Below are positions 1-9,460 of a stretch of DNA of 64,000 nt, one piece after another. The first letter of the stretch is position 1. Every line of letters begins with the position of its first letter. This DNA comes from Melioribacter roseus (GTDB lineage: Bacteria > Bacteroidota > Ignavibacteria > Ignavibacteriales > Melioribacteraceae): assembly GCA_020724265.1 (NCBI GenBank), contig DYHH01000008.1, forward strand, positions 1 through 64,000, written 5' to 3'. A program made the position numbers and the translations under genes. The notes below the pieces were generated by a model. That model worked only from the letters and a program-made list of their open reading frames with translations, searched no databases and had not been told where the DNA came from.

Positions 1-238
1 AAAAATTAACTTAACTAACTTATTTTTTTGTCTACTTTTTGGGGTAAAGATCATAATTATTAATGAACAGCAATTACATTAATTTGACCGATCTTCACGA
101 ATAGAATAAGTTTGTATCAATTTATTAGGTGTTTTCGATTTTCAGATTTCGCAATTCATAGTCGGAACAATACCCTTAGATTAGAGTAGAATCTTAAATT
201 TTAGTAGATTAGTGCTTTCAAAACGGAAAAGAGATTAA
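1..238. other. Left-edge intergenic region upstream of the PQQ-propeller gene
   Basis: No open reading frame of useful size and no RNA gene was recognised here. The stretch is very A+T-rich. Its only recognisable element is a Bacteroidota-type promoter candidate at 83-114, listed separately. The sequence just before the gene, gaaaagagattaa, is a weak ribosome binding site. Whatever lies to the left of the window could also use part of this region. Confidence 0.5.
83..114 (+). promoter_or_regulatory. Candidate Bacteroidota-type promoter (TTTG-N20-TAAGTTTG)
   Basis: TTTG at 83-86 and TAAGTTTG at 107-114 are separated by 20 bases. This matches the -33 TTTG / -7 TAnnTTTG consensus known for the primary sigma factor of Bacteroidota. 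The -7 element lies about 125 bases before the start of the propeller gene, so a long leader would be needed. The match is exact, but short motifs arise easily in A+T-rich DNA. Confidence 0.4.
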
Positions 239-2047
239 ATGAAGATATTGTTTTTTACAGCTATACTCGGCACTTGTCTTTTTGCACAATCAATTAATTT
301 TATTGTTGTTGATGAGTTTGATGTTACCGGTAAGCCCGGGAAAGATAAATTTGTTGAATTGGTTAATACTTTAAATCAGCAAAATGGAATTGAGTTTGTA
401 CTCTTCAACGGATTGCGGGTAGATTTAAATGAAGCCAACGACCTTGTAAAACGAACAATAAAGAATATTGAACATCCCGTCTATATTTTACCGGCACAAT
501 CAAATTTTTGGCAGCATCGTTCAGCACGCGAAGATTTTATGAACGATTACAACGATTTATTTTTCAGAAGAAATTATGATACTCTTAAAGTACTTGGTTT
601 AAACACGACTGTATCATGGAGCGATAAGCCGTTTTTTGAGAGAGAAGTCCTAACGTTTATTAAAGATCAGAAACTTGATTGGCTTGCAAGTTTAATTCTC
701 ATTTTGAACAGCGATCCTACAACTGTTAAAAATTTTGATGCAATCTCAAATTTGTTTGCCGGGAGTAAAATAAAATTTATCGCCGCACCGGTTGGTACAA
801 GAAGAGAATTCACAAAAGAGAATGTTCCAATATTAAGCACAAGTGTAAACTCAAGAGCAAACGAGGTTTTCAAAATTATTGAATATAAAAACGATAGTCT
901 GTTTGTTTCGACTTCGGATATATCCGGCAAAACTTCAACTCAAAAATTTTATTCGATTGTTGACGGAATCTTCCCCACAGAAAAACAGAGCTATAAATTT
1001 GATCCTGACAATATTTTAAGATGGAGCTACGATCTTGGTTATTCGACTACATCAAAAGTTATAACTCATGAAAACAGAATTTATGCAGCAGACATAAGCG
1101 GTCAAGTTGTATGTCTCGATACTTTGGGTAAAAAACGGTGGGATTATTTTTCATTCGGTTATATTTATTCAAAACCTACCGCTAGAGATGAGTATCTCGC
1201 AATTGCAACCATACAAGGTGATCTTGAAACAGTTAATGCAAGAACAGGCAAACCACTACAATCAATCGGGTTTGACTCACCGATAACAAGTGACTTAGTA
1301 AGTTTCGATTACTCCGGCAATTATAATTTAATGATCCCGAAACAATCAAGATCAAAAGCCACGGTAATTGTTGGAACTCAATCTGGAAGAGTTTACTGTT
1401 ATGATATGGAAACCATGCAGGAGTTATGGAAGTTCACAAATACGCAAGGTGCTATTACCGGTGAACCGCTTATCGTAAAAGGTCAGATTTTGTTTTACAG
1501 TTTAGACGGAACACTCTATTGCATTAATGCTAATACCGGTTTGCTTACATGGAAGTCGAAAATAACCGGGAGAAATGAATCGGATATTTATGCTTCAAGT
1601 TTAACAACTAACCAAAGTGATGTATTCATCTCGCTTTCAAACGGTAAACTTTTTTCTTATGATTTACTTCTCGGTAAAAAGAATTGGGAAATGGATAAAT
1701 ATAATTTGAACACTACTTTACATGCTTCAAATGACGGCAGACTTGTTTATGCTAAGAGTACGAATGACAGATTCCATATTTTATCAGCAAAACTTGGTAC
1801 ATGGGTAAGAGAAATAATAACTAAGTTTGGCGGCGATAAAAGTCATACCGATATAGTAGAATTGGGTAAGAATATTTATTACGGTAATGAAGAAGGATAT
1901 TTAATCGAGATAGATGAAAATTATAAATACAACAGAATTTTCCGAAGTGATTTCTCCCCTATTTTTTCAATCACACCATTAAGTAAAAACAGACTCGTGG
2001 TTGCAAATCACAACGGTACAATTTCTCTAATAAGGATAAAAAACTAA
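239..2047 (+). CDS. Secreted PQQ-like beta-propeller protein with a degenerate metallophosphoesterase domain
   Basis: A 602-residue protein with a signal peptide (MKILFFTAILGTCLFAQS). Residues about 20-215 follow the outline of a calcineurin-like phosphoesterase: a strand ending VVDEFDVTG, then EFVLFNGLRVD, then PVYILPAQSNFWQ where active members have a P-G-N-H-D type motif. The metal ligands (DxH, GDxxD, GNHD) are all missing, so this domain is probably catalytically dead. Residues about 255-602 hold repeated strands such as GQVVCLDTLGKKRW, GRVYCYDMETMQELW and GTLYCINANTGLLTW, which are typical PQQ-type propeller blades (Trp at the end, no quinone needed). It probably acts in the periplasm or at the cell surface as a binding or scaffold protein. 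The HAD gene follows with a TAATG overlap, suggesting cotranscription. Domain assignment is from motif resemblance. Confidence 0.72.
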   Translation: MKILFFTAILGTCLFAQSINFIVVDEFDVTGKPGKDKFVELVNTLNQQNGIEFVLFNGLRVDLNEANDLVKRTIKNIEHPVYILPAQSNFWQHRSAREDFMNDYNDLFFRRNYDTLKVLGLNTTVSWSDKPFFEREVLTFIKDQKLDWLASLILILNSDPTTVKNFDAISNLFAGSKIKFIAAPVGTRREFTKENVPILSTSVNSRANEVFKIIEYKNDSLFVSTSDISGKTSTQKFYSIVDGIFPTEKQSYKFDPDNILRWSYDLGYSTTSKVITHENRIYAADISGQVVCLDTLGKKRWDYFSFGYIYSKPTARDEYLAIATIQGDLETVNARTGKPLQSIGFDSPITSDLVSFDYSGNYNLMIPKQSRSKATVIVGTQSGRVYCYDMETMQELWKFTNTQGAITGEPLIVKGQILFYSLDGTLYCINANTGLLTWKSKITGRNESDIYASSLTTNQSDVFISLSNGKLFSYDLLLGKKNWEMDKYNLNTTLHASNDGRLVYAKSTNDRFHILSAKLGTWVREIITKFGGDKSHTDIVELGKNIYYGNEEGYLIEIDENYKYNRIFRSDFSPIFSITPLSKNRLVVANHNGTISLIRIKN

Positions 2048-2700
2048 TGCCGAAATTTTCCACTTTCATTTTTGATGTTGACGGAACTTTAGCACACACA
2101 AACAAATTAATTTTTGCGAGTTTCAGGCACGTTGCAAAAAAATATTTAAATAAAGAAGTATCGGATGAAGAAATTATATCCTTATTCGGACCGACGGAAG
2201 ATGTGATTTTAAAAGAATGGATGAATGATAATTACGCAACCGCACGCGAGGATTATTATAATTTTTATTCGAACCAACACAATATTTTAGCGAATACTTT
2301 TCAAGGAATGGATGGAATTCTTAACTCTATAAAATCAAGTAATAAGAATCTTGCCATCTTTACAGGAAAAGGAAGAGAAAGCACCCGCATCACATTAGAG
2401 AAGATTGGATATGATAATTATTTCGATTTAATAATTTCGGGTGACGATGTAAAAAATCATAAACCCGCACCGGATGGAATATTAAAAATACTTGATCACT
2501 ATAAACTTAACGATGATGAAGTATTGATGATCGGCGACAGTCAGCATGATGTTGAAGCTTCACAAAGTGCAAATGTAAAAATCGCTTCCGTTATTTGGGA
2601 TAGTTATGCGAAAGAGGAAGTTATAAAAATGAATCCCGATTATGTCTTTCATGATATAACCGATTTCAAAATATTTATCGAGGACTCGCTCAAAAATTGA
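2047..2700 (+). CDS. HAD-superfamily hydrolase, phosphoglycolate-phosphatase-like
   Basis: A 217-residue cytosolic haloacid-dehalogenase phosphatase. Motif I is FDVDGT (nucleophile Asp10, acid/base Asp12), motif II the Thr in IFTGKG near 105, motif III the Lys in NHKPAP near 138, motif IV MIGDSQHDVEAS near 161. The alpha-helical cap between motifs I and II (about residues 18-85) is of the C1 class found in phosphoglycolate phosphatase, PpaX and beta-phosphoglucomutase. The sequence alone does not fix the substrate. The start ATG shares its A with the stop of the propeller gene, so translation is probably coupled. The 3' end overlaps the convergent gene by 11 bases, with no obvious terminator between them. 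Confidence 0.85.
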   Translation: MPKFSTFIFDVDGTLAHTNKLIFASFRHVAKKYLNKEVSDEEIISLFGPTEDVILKEWMNDNYATAREDYYNFYSNQHNILANTFQGMDGILNSIKSSNKNLAIFTGKGRESTRITLEKIGYDNYFDLIISGDDVKNHKPAPDGILKILDHYKLNDDEVLMIGDSQHDVEASQSANVKIASVIWDSYAKEEVIKMNPDYVFHDITDFKIFIEDSLKN

Positions 2701-4033
2701 GCGGATATATAAAAGATACTCTCGGTTCCAATCTTTTCTGAGGTTCGTAATCAATAATTTTTTTATCCGCATCACGAACCGGTGTGAAAGTCCAATGATA
2801 GACTAAAGATAAAATCAAATACGGAACAGGTCTATAACCAAACTCTGCAAATAAATAAGAACGGTCATCAAGTTTAAATAAATCTTTCTCATCTTGAATA
2901 TTAACTTTATCGTAACCTGCTCTAAAAACATAAGGCATACTTTCGGGCATAACATTAGTTGATAAATGAAGCATACCGGATTTAGGGTCTTTATCCAATC
3001 TTTGATAACTGCCGAGAATATCGAGAGTTCCGAGAACCGAAACAAGTAATTCGCCGTACCATCCGTTTCCCGCAGGACCGGCATTTTTCAATGCTTGTAC
3101 TTTACTTGTGAACATACCGGTTCCTCTATCAAGCTGGAATCTTTCAAGTTCATAAAACGAATTAAAATAAGAAGGTAAATATTCGTCACCGTTTATTCTT
3201 CTTTCAAATCTTGTTCTCAGGTCAACAATTCCCAATCCTTTTAAATTGAAGATAAAGCCGGTAGCAGCACCGCTTCCGAATTTTAACATTTTATTGAAAT
3301 CAAAATACAAGTCGAGATTGACCATTGCCGTTTTTAGAATCGGCAGACCTAAATCTATACCGACAACTGTTACGGCACCTTCATCTTGATCAGCTGTAAA
3401 TTTATTTTCAATTGCATCATAACTTCCCGTAAGCACGCCGGACTTGTTGTGAAGATCGGTTACAATACTTGCACCAAGTTCAAGATTTCCGATTATAGGG
3501 ATTGCTCGCAATTCAGTAAATTGCAGCGGGCGCGTATAACCCCGCAATCCCAATACACCGGCTTCTCCAAATGTTGAATAAACCGATTCGATTCCGAATG
3601 TATTGAAATCAATATCGAGTTCAATACCAATCTTTCTTGTGTCATAACTTGGACTATTATTGTAAAGATACATTATACTGCCATGCCCAAGAGTTGCATA
3701 ATCCAATGCACCGAGTCTTGCATACAACGGATCGCCTTTTAGTCCGTATCGAACATAACGAATTATACTTAAGTAATCGGAAAACTCGTTGAAGTTTTCG
3801 GTTCTAATTTTCCCATCTGCTCCAAACTCAAGTTTAAGATCAATTCCGATACCTACTTTTGAAAAAGCAAATTCCGGTCTAAGATGAAACCCGTAATATG
3901 GTTGTCCGTCAATCCATGTAATACCCAACCCGCCGTTAAGCATCCCTTGATTGTCACGCAGTGAATAGAGTTGTGCAAAGGAATTTGAACTGAATAACAA
4001 TGCTAAGATTAAAATGATAAGTTTAGACTTCAT
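2690..4033 (-). CDS. Putative outer-membrane beta-barrel protein, family not recognised
   Basis: A 447-residue protein with a signal peptide (KLIILILALLFSSNSFAQ) followed by alternating hydrophobic and polar strands rich in Gly, Tyr and Phe, ending in Phe (SFIYPLNF). A C-terminal aromatic residue and a periodicity of about ten residues are the usual marks of an outer-membrane barrel. No enzyme motif was seen. It follows the large PorU-like gene on the same strand after 81 bases, so it may be part of that transcription unit and act at the surface with it. It converges with the HAD gene, overlapping by 11 bases. Function is unknown. Confidence 0.6.
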   Translation of the reverse strand: MKSKLIILILALLFSSNSFAQLYSLRDNQGMLNGGLGITWIDGQPYYGFHLRPEFAFSKVGIGIDLKLEFGADGKIRTENFNEFSDYLSIIRYVRYGLKGDPLYARLGALDYATLGHGSIMYLYNNSPSYDTRKIGIELDIDFNTFGIESVYSTFGEAGVLGLRGYTRPLQFTELRAIPIIGNLELGASIVTDLHNKSGVLTGSYDAIENKFTADQDEGAVTVVGIDLGLPILKTAMVNLDLYFDFNKMLKFGSGAATGFIFNLKGLGIVDLRTRFERRINGDEYLPSYFNSFYELERFQLDRGTGMFTSKVQALKNAGPAGNGWYGELLVSVLGTLDILGSYQRLDKDPKSGMLHLSTNVMPESMPYVFRAGYDKVNIQDEKDLFKLDDRSYLFAEFGYRPVPYLILSLVYHWTFTPVRDADKKIIDYEPQKRLEPRVSFIYPLNF

Positions 4034-4114
4034 TTTTGAAAACTCTTTTTTGAATTAATTGATGCAAAGATAATTCTTTTTGAATTGATTTACTTTGTGA
4101 TTGGTGAATGGAAA

Positions 4115-7100
4115 CTATCTGACAATCGCAAGTTTGTTAGTAACTGTTGTTGTTTCGTTATCGTCGTAAGAAATTATTTTATAGAGATAAACTCCGTTTG
4201 CAATAAGATCACCGTCTTCGTCTCTACCGTTCCAGTAAATTCTATTCAAATCATAATTCAGATCTTCGCTGTTAAGTTTGATCTCGCGGATAAGTCTGCC
4301 AGCTATTGTAAATATTTTTATTTTTAACTCGTTCGGAACTTTTGTCAATTTAAAAGTAAAATAGGTTTCATTCATAAAAGGATTCGGATAATTATAGGGA
4401 TAAAGAATTTTATTTTCATTGGAGACCTTGAAAAAACGTACATACTCAGCGGCATCGCTGTTAGCCGGACGAATATTTTCACCGCTTACCGAAAGTGTGT
4501 AATCCCCGTTATCTAATTGTGGTTTATATAAGAAGACTATTCTATTGTTTTGAAATTCGTATGTTGTATTTAATTGTGAAAAACTAATTCTTTTTTGGTT
4601 TAGCCTGATATCGAACGAATTAGTATCGCTTAGTTCAAATGTGCCGGAATAATCTAAAAATATTTCAATATTTGGGTTAGCTGAAACATAGTCTCCATCA
4701 TATATTTCATAACCATCAAAGTTTGCAGAAACAACCACTGATGAAATTGATGTAACAGTATCTTTAATAACTACAAAAGGCAATTCGAATGAATTGTTGT
4801 CTTTATATAATTCTATGTTGCTGTTATCGCTATCGAGTTCTATCACAAATTTATAATTACCGGGTTCATATTCGGTCGAAATAACTTTATTACAATTTAA
4901 TCCTAATGCCGATTCGGGATTTATAAAAAGTAGAGTTGAATCAAGAACAGTTTCAAGGTATGTATTGCTTTTAAACAGATCAACCTTAGTTCTAACATTC
5001 AGTGCTCTTCCCTCACCAACATTACTTGCTTTAAAATTTACGGCAATTGATTCACCTTGCATAACGGTATCACGAACAATCGATGCTGTCTGATAGTTAA
5101 TCGCAAGCTCTGCGGTGTTATGATGACTAACTCCAATTTGTGATATAGATGGTGAATCACCATTTTCATTCTGAGTAAACTTGAATCTGAATTTAGCATA
5201 AGGGTAAGACTTCGGATTAATAAAACTAATTGGAATTGTACTCGAGTTAAGTACAAACGTATTTAGTGTATCAACTTCTTCATTCTTTTTAATGCCGATA
5301 GGAGTAACACTCAACTCCGCCCCATTAGGAATATGATAATCAACAAATAGAGTATCCCAACTTGAAACCGGACCGAGTTTGGTGGTGGTTAAGTAACCCG
5401 TCGAATTTGGAACAATATATTTTTTTTCGAGATACACAGAACCATCATAAACACCCTTAACATCTTCTAGAATATCGGGATCCCCGGCTGAAGCACCTTT
5501 TCGTCCGATAATTGCCCATGAACCGCGGAAAACCAATTGGTCAATTTTAGTACTGCCTAATGTTTTGATAGCTGTCCGCAATTCCGTAATTAATCTATGC
5601 TGACCGTCATCAGCAACGCCCATTACTACAATTTTTCCTAATTGTATATTGTTAATAAGTGCAGCCAAAGCTTCGGCATTTGGTCGGTTATCAAATAATT
5701 GAAACCAAGCCGAAGTATCAACCTTCATTGTTATGGGATCGAAAACAACAATCCCCATACCGGCAAAGAATGAGTTATCGAGTTGATTGATTCCGTCAAC
5801 CGAAATTACACATGTGGCACCGGCATTCCACCCTGCGGAAAGTACGGAAACATTTAAAGTATCGATCGATAAACTCAGTTCTCCATTATTATAACCAACA
5901 CCTATACTCGATTGACTACTAAAGGAATAATCATCATCAATTTTGAAATCATAGTTGTCATAACCTGAAAAAGATTTTAGAGCAGAAAAATCAAATTCAG
6001 ATTTATCAATTTTATATCGCAACCAATATCTATTATTTGATAAACTTAATGTTGGGCTTGTTGTTATTAGTTCGGTAGATGAAAAATTTAATTCTTGTGG
6101 ATTAGAAAAATCTTCCGATTCTGAGACTTGCATCAAAATATCAAAATCATTTTCCTCATATCTAATTGGGTTTAGAACTGCAAGATTATTTTGTTTGCCA
6201 TTTATTTGCGTATATGGTAAAAGATCACGTAACGAGAATGAAAACACATTAAATGATTCTGAGTATAAATTATCAGTTTCAGATAGCTCCTCAATCTCAT
6301 TTTTCGAATCAAGGATAACCTCTAATCTATGCTGCCCTGAAAGTTCTTTTGTTTTTATCCAAACTTTTAAAGTGTCTTTATAACCGGGTAATATGTAACG
6401 ATTGGATTTAGATACCAACAATTCATTTTCGTAATAATGATTGAACTGAATTTCAAATTCTCTAAAAGGAGCTAAACCTAAATTCTTAATTACAACTCCG
6501 ATCTCAACCGAATCGGAAATATCATTCATATCAGAATGTGTAAATAAAAACGGATTTTCTTCAAATGTTAGGTTTGGTAAACCCGGGAATCTCAATCTAA
6601 CCACCGGATCACCTAAGATTATATTTGATAGAGCAAATACTTTGAAGACTTGAGAATTCCCGAAAATCTGGTACAACTTTGATTTAGCGTAAATGTGAGC
6701 ATTGCCAACTTCTTTTAACGAATCTATTTTAAAGGATTCATAAAAATATTTCGGTACCGTAACGGCGGTGGATAAAAAACCAAGCGATGAATTCCCGATG
6801 TAATTTAATGCTTGTCCATCCGGATCAAATAAAAATCTCTCACCGAAACAAATTATATCCGGTTCGCCGTATTTATTAGTCGAACACCCGAAGTCACTAA
6901 TAACCGGATTTCTGTTAACGTTATTTTTTAATTGTGAAACCGTGTTTATGCTGTTATCCCAAGTAGCCGTTCCGCTATGGCCTACATAAGAAATAAACAA
7001 ACCTCCGTCATTAATAGCTTGATTTATTTCTTGTGGTGTAAACGGGCCGAAATCCGATTGAGGGTTAGTCGTCTTATAGAGGTGATCATAATTACCCGAA

Positions 7101-9454
7101 ATAGGTCGAGGCTCTATAATCTTTGTAACAACCGAATCATTCGCAGCTTTTAATTGTTTCAATTCATTTGGATTACTACCAACGCCTCCGGAAAATAATA
7201 AGAACCTTTTATTCCACTCATCAAATTCTGCAGATGCATTGTTTTTTATTTTATCTAAATAATATTGCAGATCATTATTTGAGAGAATCGGTATTCTACC
7301 AACTTTAAGCTGAGGGATATATGGAGCATTGAGATCCCATATTGCATACCAATTATCACTAATAGGGTTACCAAACGCCGGTATATAATTAGTACTGAGT
7401 TTTACACCAACATTATTGTAAACATAATCCTTATAATCATAGTTGGTATCACCAAACAAAGTTAAATAAGATGGTTTTGGAGAACTCCAATTATCATAAG
7501 CAAACTTGACAAACTCCTTTATTGATTCCGGAGTTGGATAACCAAAACCAAATTCATCAAAAATATCCTCGACTAATATTTTTTTTGACTTGATAGAATA
7601 TAATTGTTCAATCTCCGATAAATAATTTGATACAGAAGACGAAAATTCATTTACCATTAAGCCAATATAATCTGCTTGAGAATTGTTAGCTCTCAGATTT
7701 GTGAATTTCCCATTAAAGACCATTTTCGGTTTGAGAAACACTGCATTTGAGAATATAGCATATTCATCATTCGATGAAACAGTGTCAATAAAAGTTAATT
7801 CGCCAGGATTATATGAATAGTTAATTATCTTTTTTGAATTGCCCTTGGTTTTATAAATAGCATAATTAATATTATCTGCATTGGTTATCTTCAACACTAC
7901 GATTTGATTATTATAACCGTCAGGAACAGTTAGAATTAGTGAACCATTGATAAATTTATTGTACCGTGGATATTCGATTTCATACCAATCGTATGCTAAA
8001 TAGTTTGGGACTGTACCATTGGGATAATTTTGTACATTAACTGTATTATTACCGGTGTTTAAAATAGAAGCATCAACGATTCCGGTCATAATTGTTTGTT
8101 TGAAACGGTCAATAGATTGCGAATCAATTTTTGTTGAATTAAAATTCAATCTAACTTGATGAGCATTACTGGAAATATTTGATCCTCCACTGATGAGTTT
8201 TAAATAAAACTTTGCGTCAACGTTTGGAAAAATATCTTGAAGATTTACTGTGAAGTTTCGACTCGTCAGTATCCAATTCCAATACCAAGTTTTATTTTTA
8301 TTCCAATCTGATGTTTGGTTAAGCAGTTCATTGTTATTGAGATTTTGATACATTGTGTTTTCTTCAAAATGTAAAATTGCAGTATGATAGTTTAATTCAT
8401 CATAATCACCCGGTACATTTGAATTATCGAGTTTATATCTTACTCCGTGTGAACTGCCCCAAGTGAGAAAGTAATAAGTTGTATCGGTATAAATATTCAA
8501 GAAAGTGTTATACGGCTGGTTATCCGAGTTTATAGTGTGATAATCATTTTTAGAATAGTTCTTTGTACCGTAAAATTCAATGTAATCATCTTCATCAAAC
8601 ACACCGTCTTCTTCTCCGCTTACAAAGATTATTTGTTCAACACCACTTTCAAATAATTGAAAAGTTTTCGGCTCAAGCGAATTTACTGGAGTTCCTATAT
8701 TTTCTAAATCGGTTTTTGATATTCTATATATTCCATCTTGTGCGACTGCAATTTTAATATAATCGTTATTGTAGTTAATCCATGAATCTGAGTTAATAAG
8801 CTCAAGCTCTTTGCGATTACTTCTGAACTGCTCTGCAATATTGCTATTGTATACAATTTCTTTTAATGAATTATCAAATTGTGATTTAATTTGAATTGGT
8901 GAATGATCTTGAAAATTGTAGGAACCTTCAAATTCTAATTCTATCTCAACGTTTTCATAAATAATGATTGAATTAGTCGAAGGATCAAATTGATGAGAGT
9001 TGATTCTGACTTCAACGCAATAGAAATCTCTAAACCAAAATTTTTGTCCCAACTCGACAATGGGTTTAGAATTATTTTTAAATAATTGAGTATTCGTTTC
9101 AGCATTTTCGTAAACCAATGTTGAGTCATTTAATTTGATCGCTTTCGGATTAATCGCAGGAATTGTATTCTCTAAAACTTTTTCCTTTTTGCTCAGTATT
9201 TTTAATGCGGGATCGGAATTTGGTGGAATAGCAAAAATTAAATTTCTGCTGGGTAATTTATATTCTCCGGGTTTTGAGGGATTAGTAAAATCAATAAAGT
9301 CAATTTGTCTATAAACGTTTGATGAGTCAATTACATAATCATAATCCGGAGTTGAGATTGTAAATTGAAAGGAGTTGCCACTCACCTTAAACTGCGCAAG
9401 AACTGTAATACCTAAAATGAAAAATGGAATAATTAATTTATTAATAAGCAACAT
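4115..9454 (-). CDS. PorU-like gingipain-family (C25) cysteine peptidase with ILEI/PANDER-like, CARDB-like and T9SS/FlgD-like domains
   Basis: A 1779-residue secreted protein. After a signal peptide, residues about 20-600 resemble the N-terminal part of PorU (DYIKIAVAQDGIYRISKTDL, DEDDYIEFYG, TYYFLTWGSSHG). Residues about 640-980 are the C25 caspase-like fold: LTLFGDTNYDYKDY, then the catalytic His in SYVGHSGTATWD (about 823) and the catalytic Cys in SDFGCSTNKYGEPD (about 856). Both catalytic residues are present. Two CARDB-like beta domains follow (about 1000-1090 and 1415-1530). Between them, about 1200-1330, a segment resembles the ILEI/PANDER domain of FAM3 proteins (GMGIVVFDP, KIVVMGVADDGQ, LGSTKIDQLVFRGSWAIIG). 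The C-terminus (YPYNYPNPF to end) is a FlgD-like T9SS type A module. In Porphyromonas PorU is the T9SS sortase; here the assignment as sortase rather than another C25 peptidase is likely but not certain. The gene follows the glycan cluster by only 6 bases. Confidence 0.78.
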   Translation of the reverse strand: MLLINKLIIPFFILGITVLAQFKVSGNSFQFTISTPDYDYVIDSSNVYRQIDFIDFTNPSKPGEYKLPSRNLIFAIPPNSDPALKILSKKEKVLENTIPAINPKAIKLNDSTLVYENAETNTQLFKNNSKPIVELGQKFWFRDFYCVEVRINSHQFDPSTNSIIIYENVEIELEFEGSYNFQDHSPIQIKSQFDNSLKEIVYNSNIAEQFRSNRKELELINSDSWINYNNDYIKIAVAQDGIYRISKTDLENIGTPVNSLEPKTFQLFESGVEQIIFVSGEEDGVFDEDDYIEFYGTKNYSKNDYHTINSDNQPYNTFLNIYTDTTYYFLTWGSSHGVRYKLDNSNVPGDYDELNYHTAILHFEENTMYQNLNNNELLNQTSDWNKNKTWYWNWILTSRNFTVNLQDIFPNVDAKFYLKLISGGSNISSNAHQVRLNFNSTKIDSQSIDRFKQTIMTGIVDASILNTGNNTVNVQNYPNGTVPNYLAYDWYEIEYPRYNKFINGSLILTVPDGYNNQIVVLKITNADNINYAIYKTKGNSKKIINYSYNPGELTFIDTVSSNDEYAIFSNAVFLKPKMVFNGKFTNLRANNSQADYIGLMVNEFSSSVSNYLSEIEQLYSIKSKKILVEDIFDEFGFGYPTPESIKEFVKFAYDNWSSPKPSYLTLFGDTNYDYKDYVYNNVGVKLSTNYIPAFGNPISDNWYAIWDLNAPYIPQLKVGRIPILSNNDLQYYLDKIKNNASAEFDEWNKRFLLFSGGVGSNPNELKQLKAANDSVVTKIIEPRPISGNYDHLYKTTNPQSDFGPFTPQEINQAINDGGLFISYVGHSGTATWDNSINTVSQLKNNVNRNPVISDFGCSTNKYGEPDIICFGERFLFDPDGQALNYIGNSSLGFLSTAVTVPKYFYESFKIDSLKEVGNAHIYAKSKLYQIFGNSQVFKVFALSNIILGDPVVRLRFPGLPNLTFEENPFLFTHSDMNDISDSVEIGVVIKNLGLAPFREFEIQFNHYYENELLVSKSNRYILPGYKDTLKVWIKTKELSGQHRLEVILDSKNEIEELSETDNLYSESFNVFSFSLRDLLPYTQINGKQNNLAVLNPIRYEENDFDILMQVSESEDFSNPQELNFSSTELITTSPTLSLSNNRYWLRYKIDKSEFDFSALKSFSGYDNYDFKIDDDYSFSSQSSIGVGYNNGELSLSIDTLNVSVLSAGWNAGATCVISVDGINQLDNSFFAGMGIVVFDPITMKVDTSAWFQLFDNRPNAEALAALINNIQLGKIVVMGVADDGQHRLITELRTAIKTLGSTKIDQLVFRGSWAIIGRKGASAGDPDILEDVKGVYDGSVYLEKKYIVPNSTGYLTTTKLGPVSSWDTLFVDYHIPNGAELSVTPIGIKKNEEVDTLNTFVLNSSTIPISFINPKSYPYAKFRFKFTQNENGDSPSISQIGVSHHNTAELAINYQTASIVRDTVMQGESIAVNFKASNVGEGRALNVRTKVDLFKSNTYLETVLDSTLLFINPESALGLNCNKVISTEYEPGNYKFVIELDSDNSNIELYKDNNSFELPFVVIKDTVTSISSVVVSANFDGYEIYDGDYVSANPNIEIFLDYSGTFELSDTNSFDIRLNQKRISFSQLNTTYEFQNNRIVFLYKPQLDNGDYTLSVSGENIRPANSDAAEYVRFFKVSNENKILYPYNYPNPFMNETYFTFKLTKVPNELKIKIFTIAGRLIREIKLNSEDLNYDLNRIYWNGRDEDGDLIANGVYLYKIISYDDNETTTVTNKLAIVR

Positions 9455-9460
9455 GAATGA

